DNA from: Paragorgia papillata
Taxonomy: Eukaryota; Cnidaria; Anthozoa; Scleralcyonacea; Coralliidae
Length of the DNA stretch: 64,000 nt
Assembly (NCBI GenBank): GCA_035771165.1
Contig: JAWNZC010000106.1
Coordinates: forward strand, 3,131,501 to 3,195,500
Direction of reading: 5' to 3'
In this document: positions 14,301 through 29,300 of the stretch, in pieces
How positions within the stretch are numbered: the stretch's first letter is position 1
How the letters are laid out: each line of letters begins with the position of its first letter
The notes under the pieces: generated by a model
What the model saw: only the letters and a program-made list of their open reading frames with translations
What the model was told of the DNA's origin: nothing
The model's database searches: none
Position numbers and translations under genes: made by a program

Positions 14301-17300
14301 AAAATCACTAGCCAATAAAATGACTAGTCAATAAAATCACTAGCCAATAAAATCACTAGCCAATAAAATCACTAGCCAATAAAATCACTAGCCAATAAAA
14401 TCACAAGCCAATAAAATCACTAGCCAATAAAATCACTAGTCAATAAAATCACCAGCCAATAAAATGACTAGCCAATAAAATGACTAGTCAATAAAATCAC
14501 CAGCCAATAAAATCACTAGCCAATAAAATGACTAGTCAATAAAATCACTAGTCAATAAAATCACCAGCCAATAAAATCACTACTCAATAAAACCACTAGT
14601 AGGCAAGAAAATCACTAATATATAAAATCACTAACCAATAAAATCACTATAATCACTAAAATAACCAGCCAATAAAATCACTAGCCAATAAAATCACTAA
14701 CCAATAAAATCACTATAACCACTAAAATCACCAGCCAATAAAATCACTAGTCAATAAAATCACTAGCCAATAAAATCACTAGCCAATAAAATCGTCAGTC
14801 AATAAAATCACTAACCAATGAAATCACTAGCCAATAAAATCACTAACCAATAAAATCACTAGCCAATAAAATCACTAGCCAATAAAATCACTAGCCAATA
14901 AAATCACTAGCCAATAAAATGACTAGTCAATAAAATCACTAGCCAATAAAATCACTAGCCAATAAAATCACTAGCCAATAAAATCACTAGCCAATAAAAT
15001 CACTAGTCAATAAAATCACCAGCCAATAAAATCACTAGCCAATAAAATGACTAGTCAATAAAATCACTAGCCAATAAAATCACTAGCCAATAAAATCACT
15101 AGCCAATAAAATCACTGGTCAATAAAATCACCAGCCAATAAAATCACTAGTCAATAAAATCACTAGTCAATAAAATCACTAGGCAAGAAAATCACTAACA
15201 TATAAAATCACTAGCCAATAAAATCACTATAATCACTAAAATAACCAGCCAATAAAATCACTAGCCAATAAAATCACTAACCAATAAAATCACTATAACC
15301 ACTAAAATAACCAGCCAATAAAATCACGAGCCAATAAAATCACTAGGCAATAAAATGACTAGTCAATAAAATCACTAGCCAATAAAATCACTAGCCAATA
15401 AAATCACTAGCCAATAAAATGACTAGTCAATAAAATCACCAGCCAATAAAATCACTAGCCAATAAAATGACTAGTCAATAAAATCACTAGTCAATAAAAT
15501 CACCAGCCAATAAAATCACTAGTCAATAAAATCACTAGTAGGCAAGAAAATCACTAATATATAAAATCACTAGCCAATAAAATCACTATAATCATTAAAA
15601 TAACCAGCCAATAAAATCACTAGCCAATAAAATCACTAACCAATAAAATCACTATAACCACTAAAATCACCAGCCAATAAAATCACTAGTCAATAAAATC
15701 ACTAGCCAATAAAATCACTAGCCAATAAAATCGCTAGTCAATAAAATCACTAACCAATGAAATCACTAGCCAATAAAATCACTAACCAATAAAATCACTA
15801 GCCAATAAAATCACCAGCCAATAAAATCACTAGCCAATAAAATCACTAGCCAATAAAATGACTAGTCAATAAAATCACTAGCCAATAAAATCACTAGCCA
15901 ATAAAATCACTAGTCAATAAAATCACCAGCCAATAAAATCACTAGCCAATAAAATGACTACTCAATAAAATCACTAGCCAATAAAATCACTAGCCAATAA
16001 AATCACTAGCCAATAAAATCACCAGCCAATAAAATCACTAGCCAATAAAATCACTAGCCAATAAAATGACTAGTCAATAAAATCACTAGCCAATAAAAAT
16101 CACTAGCCAATAAAATCACTAGTCAATAAAATCACCAGCCAATAAAATCACTAGCCAATAAAATGACTACTCAATAAAATCACTAGCCAATAAAATCACT
16201 AGCCAATAAAATCACTAGCCAATAAAATCACTGGTCAATAAAATCACCAGCCAATAAAATCACTGTCAATAAAATCACTAGTCAATAAAATCACTAGGCA
16301 AGAAAATCACTAACATATAAAATCACTAGCCAATAAAATCACTATAATCACTAAAATAACCAAGCCAATAAAATCACCAGCCAATAAAATCACTAGCCAA
16401 TAAAATCACTAGCCAATAAAATGACTAGTCAATAAAATCACTAGCCAATAAAATCACTAGCCAATAAAATCACTAGGCAATAAAATGACTAGTCAATAAA
16501 ATCACTAGCCAATAAAATCACTAGCCAATAAAATCACTAGCCAATAAAATGACTAGTCAATAAAATCACCAGCCAATAAAATCACTAGCCAATAAAATGA
16601 CTAGTCAATAAAATCACTAGTCAATAAAATCACCAGCCAATAAAATCACTAGTCAATAAAATCACTAGTAGGCAAGAAAATCACTAATATATAAAATCAC
16701 TAGCCAATAAAATCACTATAATCATTAAAATAACCAGCCAATAAAATCACTAGCCAATAAAATCACTAACCAATAAAATCACTATAACCACTAAAATCAC
16801 CAGCCAATAAAATCACTAGTCAATAAAATCACTAGCCAATAAAATCACTAGCCAATAAAATCGCTAGTCAATAAAATCACTAACCAATGAAATCACTAGC
16901 CAATAAAATCACTAACCAATAAAATCACTAGCCAATAAAATCACCAGCCAATAAAATCACTAGCCAATAAAATCACTAGCCAATAAAATCACTAGTCAAT
17001 AAAATCACTAGCCAATAAAATCACTAGCCATCACTAGCCAATAAAATCACTAGTCAATAAAATCACCAGCCAATAAAATCACTAGCCAATAAAATGACTA
17101 CTCAATAAAATCACTAGCCAATAAAATCACTAGCCAATAAAATCACTAGCCAATAAAATCACTGGTCAATAAAATCACCAGCCAATAAAATCACTGTCAA
17201 TAAAATCACTAGTCAATAAAATCACTAGGCAAGAAAATCACTAACATATAAAATCACTAGCCAATAAAATCACTATAATCACTAAAATAACTAGCCAATA

Positions 17301-20300
17301 AAATCACCAGCCAATAAAATCACTAGCCAATAAAATCACTAGCCAATAAAATGACTAGTCAATAAAATCACTAGCCAATAAAATCACTAGCCAATAAAAT
17401 CACTAGCCAATAAAATCACTGGTCAATAAAATCACCAGCCAATAAAATCACTGTCAATAAAATCACTAGTCAATAAAATCACTAGGCAAGAAAATCACTA
17501 ACATATAAAATCACTAGCCAATAAAATCACTATAATCACTAAAATAACCAGCCAATAAAATCACCAGCCAATAAAATTCACTAGCCAATAAAATCACTAG
17601 CCAATAAAATGACTAGTCAATAAAATCACTAGCCAATAAAATCACTAGCCAATAAAATCACTAGCCAATAAAATCACTAGCCAATAAAATCACTAGCCAA
17701 TAAAATCACTAGCCAATCAAAAAATGACTAGTCAATAAAATCACCAGCCAATAAATAAAATCACTAGCCAATAAAATCACTAGTCAATAAAATCACTAGC
17801 CAATAAAATCACTAGCCAATATAAATCACTAGCCAATAAAATCAGCCAATAAAATCACTAGTCAATAAAAATCACTAGCCAATAAAATCACTAGCCAATA
17901 AAATCACTAGCCAATAAAATCACTAGCCAATAAAGTCACTAGTCAATAAAATCACCAGCCAATAAAATGACTAGCCAATAAAATGACTAGTCAATAAAAT
18001 CACCAGCCAATAAAATCACTAGCCAATAAAATGACTAGTCAATAAAATCACTAGCTAATAAAATCACTATAACCACTAAAATAACCAGCCAATAAAATCA
18101 CTAGTCAATAAAATCACTAGCCAATAAAATCACTAGCCAATAAAATCACTAGCCAATAAAATCACTAGCCAATAAAATCGCTAGTCAATAAAATCACTAA
18201 CCAATGAAATCACTAGCCAATAAAATCACTAACCAATAAAATCACTAGCCAATAAAATCACCAGCCAATAAAATCACTAGCCAATAAAATCACTAGCCAA
18301 TAAAATGACTAGTCAATAAAATCACTAGCCAATAAAATCACTAGCCAATAAAATCACTAGTCAATAAAATCACCAGCCAATAAAATCACTAGCCAATAAA
18401 ATGACTACTCAATAAAATCACTAGCCAATAAAATCACTAGCCAATAAAATCACTAGCCAATAAAATCACCAGCCAATAAAATCACTAGCCAATAAAATCA
18501 CTAGCCAATAAAATGACTAGTCAATAAAATCACTAGCCAATAAAATCACTAGCCAATAAAATCACTAGTCAATAAAATCACCAGCCAATAAAATCACTAG
18601 CCAATAAAATGACTACTCAATAAAATCACTAGCCAATAAAATCACTAGCCAATAAAATCACTAGCCAATAAAATCACTGGTCAATAAAATCACCAGCCAA
18701 TAAAATCACTGTCAATAAAATCACTAGTCAATAAAATCACTAGGCAAGAAAATCACTAACATATAAAATCACTAGCCAATAAAATCACTATAATCACTAA
18801 AATAACCAGCCAATAAAATCACCAGCCAATAAAATCACTAGCCAATAAAATCACTAGCCAATAAAATGACTAGTCAATAAAATCACTAGCCAATAAAATC
18901 ACTAGCCAATAAAATCACTAGGCAATAAAATGACTAGTCAATAAAATCACTAGCCAATAAAATCACTAGCCAATAAAATCACTAGCCAATAAAATGACTA
19001 GTCAATAAAATCACCAGCCAATAAAATCACTAGCCAATAAAATGACTAGTCAATAAAATCACTAGTCAATAAAATCACCAGCCAATAAAATCACTAGTCA
19101 ATAAAATCACTAGTAGGCAAGAAAATCACTAATATATAAAATCACTAGCCAATAAAATCACTATAATCATTAAAATAACCAGCCAATAAAATCACTAGCC
19201 AATAAAATCACTAACCAATAAAATCACTATAACCACTAAAATCACCAGCCAATAAAATCACTAGTCAATAAAATCACTAGCCAATAAAATCACTAGCCAA
19301 TAAAATCGCTAGTCAATAAAATCACTAACCAATGAAATCACTAGCCAATAAAATCACTAACCAATAAAATCACTAGCCAATAAAATCACCAGCCAATAAA
19401 ATCACTAGCCAATAAAATCACTAGCCAATAAAATGACTAGTCAATAAAATCACTAGCCAATAAAATCACTAGCCAATAAAATCACTAGTCAATAAAATCA
19501 CCAGCCAATAAAATCACTAGCCAATAAAATGACTACTCAATAAAATCACTAGCCAATAAAATCACTAGCCAATAAAATCACTAGCCAATAAAATCACTGG
19601 TCAATAAAATCACCAGCCAATAAAATCACTGTCAATAAAATCACTAGTCAATAAAATCACTAGGCAAGAAAATCACTAACATATAAAATCACTAGCCAAT
19701 AAAATCACTATAATCACTAAAATAACTAGCCAATAAAATCACCAGCCAATAAAATCACTAGCCAATAAAATCACTAGCCAATAAAATGACTAGTCAATAA
19801 AATCACTAGCCAATAAAATCACTAGCCAATAAAATCACTAGCCAATAAAATCACTGGTCAATAAAATCACCAGCCAATAAAATCACTGTCAATAAAATCA
19901 CTAGTCAATAAAATCACTAGGCAAGAAAATCACTAACATATAAAATCACTAGCCAATAAAATCACTATAATCACTAAAATAACCAGCCAATAAAATCACC
20001 AGCCAATAAAATCACTAGCCAATAAAATCACTAGCCAATAAAATGACTAGTCAATAAAATCACTAGCCAATAAAATCACTAGCCAATAAAATGACTAGTC
20101 AATAAAATCACTAGCCAATAAAATCACTAGCCAATTAAATCACTAGTCAATAAAATCACCAGCCAATAAAATCACTAGCCAATAAAATGACTAGTCAATA
20201 AAATCACTAGCCAATAAAATCACTAGCCAATAAAATCACTAGCCAATAAAATCACTAGCCAATAAAATCACTAGCCAATAAAATCACTAGCCAATAAAAT

Positions 20301-20398
20301 CACTAGCCAATAAAATGACTAGTCAATAAAATCACCAGCCAATAAAATCACTAGCCAATAAAATGACTAGTCAATAAAATCACTAGTCAATAAAATCA

Positions 20399-23300
20399 CC
20401 AGGCAATAAAATCACTAGTCAATAAAATCACTAGTAGGCAAGAAAATCACTAATATATAAAATCACTAGCCAATAAAATCACTATAATCACTAAAATAAC
20501 CAGCGAATAAAATCACTAGCCAATAAAATCACTAACCAATAAAATCACTATAACCACTAAAATCACCAGCCAATAAAATCACTAGTCAATAAAATCACTA
20601 GCCAATAAAATCACTAGCCAATAAAATCGCCAGTCAATAAAATCATTAACCAATGAAATCACTAGCCAATAAAATCACTAACCAATAAAATCACTAGCCA
20701 ATAAAATCACCAGCCAATAAAATCACTAGCCAATAAAATCACTAGCCAATAAAATGACTAGCCAATAAAATCACTAGCGAATAAAATCACTAGCCAATAA
20801 AATCACTAGCCAATAAAATCACTAGTCAATAAAATCACCAGCCAATAAAATCACTAGCCAATAAAATGACTAGTCAATAAAATCACTAGCCAATAAAATC
20901 ACTAGCCAATAAAATCACTAGCCAATAAAATCACTGGTCAATAAAATCACCAGCCAATAAAATCACTAGTCAATAAAATCACTAGTCAATAAAATCACTA
21001 GTCAAGAAAATCACTAACATATAAAATCACTAGCCAATAAAATCACTATAATCACTAAAATAACCACCCAATAAAATCACTAACCAATAAAATCACTATA
21101 ACCACTAAAATAACCAGCCAATAAAATCACTAGCCAATAAAATCACTAACCAATAAAATCACTAGGCAATAAAATGACTAGCCAATAAAATCACTAGCCA
21201 ATAAAATGACTAGTCAATAAAATCACCGGCCAATAAAATCACTAGCCAATAAAATGACTAGTCAATAAAATCACTAGTCAATAAAATCACCAGCCAATAA
21301 AATCACTAGTCAATAAAATCACTAGTAGGCAAGAAAATCACTAATATATAAAATCACTAGCCAATAAAATCACTATAATCAATAAAATAACCAGCCAATA
21401 AAATCACTAGCCAATAAAATCACTAACCAATAAAATCACTATAACCACTAAAATCACCAGCCAATAAAATCACTAGTCAATAAAATCACTAGCCAATAAA
21501 ATCACTAGCCAATAAAATCGCTAGTCAATAAAATCACTAACCAATGAAATCACTAGCCAATAAAATCACTAAGCAATAAAATCACTAGCCAATAAAATCA
21601 CCAGCCAATAAAATCACTAGCCAATAAAATCACTAGCCAATAAAATGACTAGTCAATAAAATCATTAGCCAATAAAATCACTAGCCAATAAAATGACTAG
21701 TCAATAAAATCACTAGCCAATAAAATCACTAGCCAATAAAATCACTAGCCAATAAAATCACTGGTCAATAAAATCACCAGCCAATAAAATCACAAGTCAA
21801 TAAAATCACTAGTCAATAAAATCACTAGGCAAGAAAATCACTAACATATAAAATCACTAGCCAATAAAATCACTATAATCACTAAAATAACCAGCCAATA
21901 AAATCACTAGCCAATAAAATCACTAACCAATAAAATCACTATAACCACTAAAATAACCAGCCAATAAAATCACTAGGCAATAAAATGACTAGTCAATAAA
22001 ATCACTAGCCAATAAAATCACTAGCCAATAAAATCACTAGTCAATAAAATCACCAGCCAATAAAATCACTAGCCAATAAAATGACTAGTCAATAAAATCA
22101 CTAGCCAATAAAATCACTAGCCAATAAAATCACTAGTCAATAAAATCACCAGCCAATAAAATCACTAGTCAATAAAATCACTAGTCAATAAAATCACTAG
22201 TCAATAAAATCACTAGGCAATAAAATCACTAACATATAAAATCACTAGCCAATAAAATCACTATAATCACTAAAATAACCAGCCAATAAAATCACTAGCC
22301 AATAAAATCACTAACCAATAAAATCACTATAACCACTAAAATCGCCAGCCTATAAAATCACTAGTCAATAAAATCACTAGCCAATAAAATCACTAGTCAA
22401 TAAAATCACTAGCCAATAAAATCACTAGCCAATAAAATCACTAGGCAATAAAATCACTAACCAATAAAATCACTAGTCAATAAAATCACTAGCCAATAAA
22501 ATCACTAGCCAATAAAATCACTAGCCAATAAAATCACTAGCCAATAAAATCACTAGTCAATAAAATCACTAGCCAATAAAATCACTAACCAATAAAATCA
22601 CTATAACCACTAAAATAACCAGCCAATAAAATCACTAACCAATAAAATCACTAGCCAATAAAATGACTAGTCAATAAAATCACTAGCCAATAAAATCACT
22701 AGCCAATAAAATCACTAGCCAATAAAAGGACTAGTCAATAAAATCACCGGCCAATAAAATCACTAGCCAATAAAATGACTAGTCAATAAAATCACTAGTC
22801 AATAAAATCACCAGCCAATAAAATCACTAGTCAATAAAATCACTAGCCAATAAAATCACTAGCCAATAAAATCACTAGCCAATAAAATCACTAGCCAATA
22901 AAATCACTAACCAATAAAATCACTATAACCACTAAAATAATCAGCCAATAAAATCACTAACCAGTAAAATCACTAGCCAATAAAATGATTAGTCAATAAA
23001 ATCACTAGCCAATAAAATCACTAGCCAATAAAACCACTAGCCAATAAAATCACTAGCCAATAAAATCACTAGCCAATAAAATCACTAGTCAATAAAATCA
23101 CCAGCCAATAAAATGACTAGCCAATAAAATGACTAGTCAATAAAATCACCAGCCAATAAAATCACTAGCCAATAAAATGACTAGTCAATAAAATCACTAG
23201 CCAATAAAATCATTAGCCAATAAAATCACTAGCCAATAAAATGACTAGCCAATAAAATGACTAGTCAATAAAATCACCAGCCAATAAAATCACTAGCCAA

Positions 23301-26300
23301 TAAAATGACTAGTCAATAAAATCACTAGTCAATAAAATCACCAGGCAATAAAATCACTAGTCAATAAAATCACTAGTAGGCAAGAAAATCACTAATATAT
23401 AAAATCACTAGCCAATAAAATCACTATAATCACTAAAATAACCAGCGAATAAAATCACTAGCCAATAAAATCACTAACCAATAAAATCACTATAACCACT
23501 AAAATCACCAGCCAATAAAATCACTAGTCAATAAAATCACTAGCCAATAAAATCACTAGCCAATAAAATCGCCAGTCAATAAAATCATTAACCAATGAAA
23601 TCACAAGCCAATAAAATCACTAACCAATAAAATCACTAGCCAATAAAATCACCAGCCAATAAAATCACTAGCCAATAAAATCACTAGCCAATAAAATGAC
23701 TAGCCAATAAAATCACTAGCGAATAAAATCACTAGCCAATAAAATCACTAGCCAATAAAATCACTAGTCAATAAAATCACAAGCCAATAAAATCACTAGC
23801 CAATAAAATGACTAGTCAATAAAATCACTAGCCAATAAAATCACTAGCCAATAAAATCACTAGCCAATAAAATCACTGGTCAATAAAATCACCAGCCAAT
23901 AAAAATCACTAGTCAATAAAATCACTAGTCAATAAAATCACTAGTCAAGAAAATCACTAACATATAAAATCACTAGCCAATAAAATCACTATAATCACTA
24001 AAATAACCACCCAATAAAATCACTAACCAATAAAATCACTATAACCACTAAAATAACCAGCCAATAAAATCACTAGCCAATAAAATCACTAACCAATAAA
24101 ATCACTAGGCAATAAAATGACTAGCCAATAAAATCACTAGCCAATAAAATGACTAGTCAATAAAATCACCGGCCAATAAAATCACTAGCCAATAAAATGA
24201 CTAGTCAATAAAATCACTAGTCAATAAAATCACCAGCCAATAAAATCACTAGTCAATAAAATCACTAGTAGGCAAGAAAATCACTAATATATAAAATCAC
24301 TAGCCAATAAAATCACTATAATCAATAAAATAACCAGCCAATAAAATCACTAGCCAATAAAATCACTAAACCAATAAAATCACTATAACCACTAAAATCA
24401 CCAGCCAATAAAATCACTAGTCAATAAAATCACTAGCCAATAAAATCACTAGCCAATAAAATCGCTAGTCAATAAAATCACTAACCAATGAAATCACTAG
24501 CCAATAAAATCACTAACCAATAAAATCACTAGCCAATAAAATCACCAGCCAATAAAATCACTAGCCAATAAAATCACTAGCCAATAAAATGACTAGTCAA
24601 TAAAATCACTAGCCAATAAAATCACTAGCCAATAAAATCACTAGTCAATAAAATCACCAGCCAATAAAATCACTAGGCAATAAAATGACTAGTCAATAAA
24701 ATCACTAGCCAATAAAATCACTAGCCAATAAAATCACTAGCCAATAAAATGACTAGTCAATAAAATCACCAGCCAATAAAATCACTAGCCAATAAAATGA
24801 CTAGTCAATAAAATCACTAGTCAATAAAATCACCAGCCAATAAAATCACTAGTCAATAAAATCACTAGTAGGCAAGAAAATCACTAATATATAAAATCAC
24901 TAGCCAATAAAATCACTATAATCATTAAAATAACCAGCCAATAAAATCACTAGCCAATAAAATCACTAACCAATAAAATCACTATAACCACTAAAATCAC
25001 CAGCCAATAAAATCACTAGTCAATAAAATCACTAGCCAATAAAATCACTAGCCAATAAAATCGCTAGTCAATAAAATCACTAACCAATGAAATCACTAGC
25101 CAATAAAATCACTAACCAATAAAATCACTAGCCAATAAAATCACCAGCCAATAAAATCACTAGCCAATAAAATCACTAGCCAATAAAATGACTAGTCAAT
25201 AAAATCACTAGCCAATAAAATCACTAGCCAATAAAATCACTAGTCAATAAAATCACCAGCCAATAAAATCACTAGCCAATAAAATGACTAGTCAATAAAA
25301 TCACTAGCCAATAAAATCACTAGCCAATAAAATCACTAGCCAATAAAATCACTGGTCAATAAAATCACCAGCCAATAAAATCACAAGTCAATAAAATCAC
25401 TAGTCAATAAAATCACTAGGCAAGAAAATCACTAACATATAAAATCACTAGCCAATAAAATCACTATAATCACTAAAATAACCAGCCAATAAAATCACTA
25501 ACCAATAAAATCACTATAACCACTAAAATAACCAGCCAATAAAATCACTAGCCAATAAAATCACTAGGCAATAAAATGACTAGTCAATAAAATCACTAGC
25601 CAATAAAATCACTAGCCAATAAAATCACTAGTCAATAAAATCACCAGCCAATAAAATCACTAGCCAATAAAATGACTAGTCAATAAAATCACTAGCCAAT
25701 AAAATCACTAGCCAATAAAATCACTAGTCAATAAAATCACCAGCCAATAAAATCACTAGTCAATAAAATCACTAGTCAATAAAATCACTAGTCAATAAAA
25801 TCACTAGGCAATAAAATCACTAACATATAAAATCACTAGCCAATAAAATCACTATAATCACTAAAATAACCAGCCAATAAAATCACTAGCCAATAAAATC
25901 ACTAACCAATAAAATCACTATAACCACTAAAATCGCCAGCCTATAAAATCACTAGTCAATAAAATCACTAGCCAATAAAATCACTAGTCAATAAAATCAC
26001 TAGCCAATAAAATCACTAGCCAATAAAATCACTAGGCAATAAAATCACTAACCAATAAAATCACTAGTCAATAAAATCACTAGCCAATAAAATCACTAGC
26101 CAATAAAATCACTAGCCAATAAAATCACTAGCCAATAAAATCACTAGTCAATAAAATCACTAGCCAATAAAATCACTAACCAATAAAATCACTATAACCA
26201 CTAAAATAACCAGCCAATAAAATCACTAGCCAATAAAATCACTAACCAATAAAATCACTAGCCAATAAAATGACTAGTCAATAAAATCACTAGCCAATAA
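20399..26300. repeat. Higher-order repeat, about 2.94 kb period
   Basis: Shared rare variants mark two copies. CCAGGCAATA lies at 20399 and 23341, CAGCGAATAA near 20501 and 23443, and AATCACCGGC at 21221 and 24164. The offset is 2,942-2,943 bases. The extra base comes from an AAAAATCAC insertion near 23896. The second copy diverges after about 24.6 kb. Confidence 0.8.
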
Positions 26301-29300
26301 AATCACTAGCCAATAAAATCACTAGCCAATAAAAGGACTAGTCAATAAAATCACCGGCCAATAAAATCACTAGCCAATAAAATGACTAGTCAATAAAATC
26401 ACTAGTCAATAAAATCACCAGCCAATAAAATCACTAGTCAATAAAATCACTAGCCAATAAAATCACTAGCCAATAAAATCACTAGCCAATAAAATCACTA
26501 GCCAATAAAATCACTAACCAATAAAATCACTATAACCACTAAAATAATCAGCCAATAAAATCACTAACCAGTAAAATCACTAGCCAATAAAATGATTAGT
26601 CAATAAAATCACTAGCCAATAAAATCACTAGCCAATAAAACCACTAGCCAATAAAATCACTAGCCAATAAAATCACTAGCCAATAAAATCACTAGTCAAT
26701 AAAATCACCAGCCAATAAAATGACTAGCCAATAAAATGACTAGTCAATAAAATCACCAGCCAATAAAATCACTAGCCAATAAAATGACTAGTCAATAAAA
26801 TCACTAGTCAATAAAATCACTAGCCAATAAAATCACTAGCCAATAAAATCACTAGCCAATAAAATCACTAGCCAATAAAATCACCAGCCAATAAAATCAC
26901 CAGCCAATAAAATCACTAGTCAATAAAATCACTAGCCAATAAAATCACTAGCCAATAAAATCACTAACCAATAAAATCACTATAACCACTAAAATAATCA
27001 GCCAATAAAATCACTAACCAGTAAAATCACTAGCCAATAAAATGATTAGTCAATAAAATCACTAGCCAATAAAATCACTAGCCAATAAAATCACTAGCCA
27101 ATAAAATCACTAGTCAATAAAATCACCAGCCAATAAAATCACTAGTCAATAAAATCACTAGTCAATAAAATCACTAGTCAATAAAATCACTAGGCAATAA
27201 AATCACTAACATATAAAATCACTAGCCAATAAAATCACTATAATCACTAAAATAACCAGCCAATAAAATCACTAGCCAATAAAATCACTAACCAATAAAA
27301 TCACTATAACCACTAAAATCGCCAGCCTATAAAATCACTAGTCAATAAAATCACTAGCCAATAAAATCACTAGTCAATAAAATCACTAGCCAATAAAATC
27401 ACTAGCCAATAAAATCACTAGGCAATAAAATCACTAACCAATAAAATCACTAGTCAATAAAATCACTAGCCAATAAAATCACTAGCCAATAAAATCACTA
27501 GCCAATAAAATCACTAGCCAATAAAATCACTAGTCAATAAAATCACTAGCCAATAAAATCACTAGCCAATAAAATCACTAGGCAATAAAATCACTAACCA
27601 ATAAAATCACTAGTCAATAAAATCACTAGCCAATAAAATCACTAGCCAATAAAATCACTAGCCAATAAAATCACTAGCCAATAAAATCACTAGTCAATAA
27701 AATCACTAACCAATAAAAGCACTAGCCAATAAAATGACTAGTCAATAAAATCACTAGCCAATAAAATCACTAGCCAATAAAATCACTAGCCAATAAAAGG
27801 ACTAGTCAATAAAATCACCGGCCAATAAAATCACTAGCCAATAAAATGACTAGTCAATAAAATCACTAGTCAATAAAATCACCAGCCAATAAAATCACTA
27901 TTCAATAAAATCACTAGCCAATAAAATCACTAGCCAATAAAATCACTAGCCAATAAAATCACTAGCCAATAAAATCACTAACCAATAAAATCACTATAAT
28001 CACTAAAATAATCAGCCAATAAAATCACTAACCAGTAAAATCACTAGCCAATAAAATGATTAGTCAATAAAATCACTAGCCAATAAAATCACTAGCCAAT
28101 AAAATCACTAGCCAATAAAATCACTAGCCAATAAAATCACTAGCCAATAAAATCACTAGTCAATAAAATCACCAGCCAATAAAATGACTAGCCAATAAAA
28201 TGACTAGTCAATAAAATCACCAGCCAATAAAATCACTAGCCAATAAAATGACTAGTCAATAAAATCACTAGTCAATAAAATCACTAGCCAATAAAATCAC
28301 TAGCCAATAAAATCACTAGCCAATAAAATCACTAGCCAATAAAATCACCAGCCAATAAAATCACCAGCCAATAAAATCACTAGTCAATAAAATCACTAGT
28401 CAATAAAATCACTAGCCAATAAAATCACTAGCCAATAAAATCACTAACCAATAAAATCACTATAACCACTAAAATAATCAGCCAATAAAATCACTAACCA
28501 GTAAAATCACTAGCCAATAAAATGATTAGTCAATAAAATCACTAGCCAATAAAATCACTAGCCAATAAAATCACTAGCCAATAAAATCACTAGCCAATAA
28601 AATCACTAGTCAATAAAATCACCAGCCAATAAAATGACTAGCCAATAAAATGACTAGTCAATAAAATCACCAGCCAATAAAATCACTAGCCAATAAAATG
28701 ACTAGTCAATAAAATCATTAGTCAATAAAATCACTAGCCAATAAAATCACTAGCCAATAAAATCACTAGCCAATAAAATCACTAGCCAATAAAATCACTA
28801 GCCAATAAAATCACTAGTCAATAAAATCACTAGCCAATAAAATCACTAACCAATAAAATCACTATAACCACTAAAATAACCAGCCAATAAAATCACTAGC
28901 CAATAAAATCACTAACCAATAAAATCACTAGCCAATAAAATGACTAGTCAATAAAATCACTAGCCAATAAAATCACTAGCCAATAAAATCACTAGCCAAT
29001 AAAAGGACTAGTCAATAAAATCACCGGCCAATAAAATCACTAGCCAATAAAATGACTAGTCAATAAAATCACTAGTCAATAAAATCACCAGCCAATAAAA
29101 TCACTAGTCAATAAAATCACTAGCCAATAAAATCACTAGCCAATAAAATCACTAGCCAATAAAATCACTAGCCAATAAAATCACTAACCAATAAAATCAC
29201 TATAACCACTAAAATAATCAGCCAATAAAATCACTAACCAGTAAAATCACTAGCCAATAAAATGATTAGTCAATAAAATCACTAGCCAATAAAATCACTA

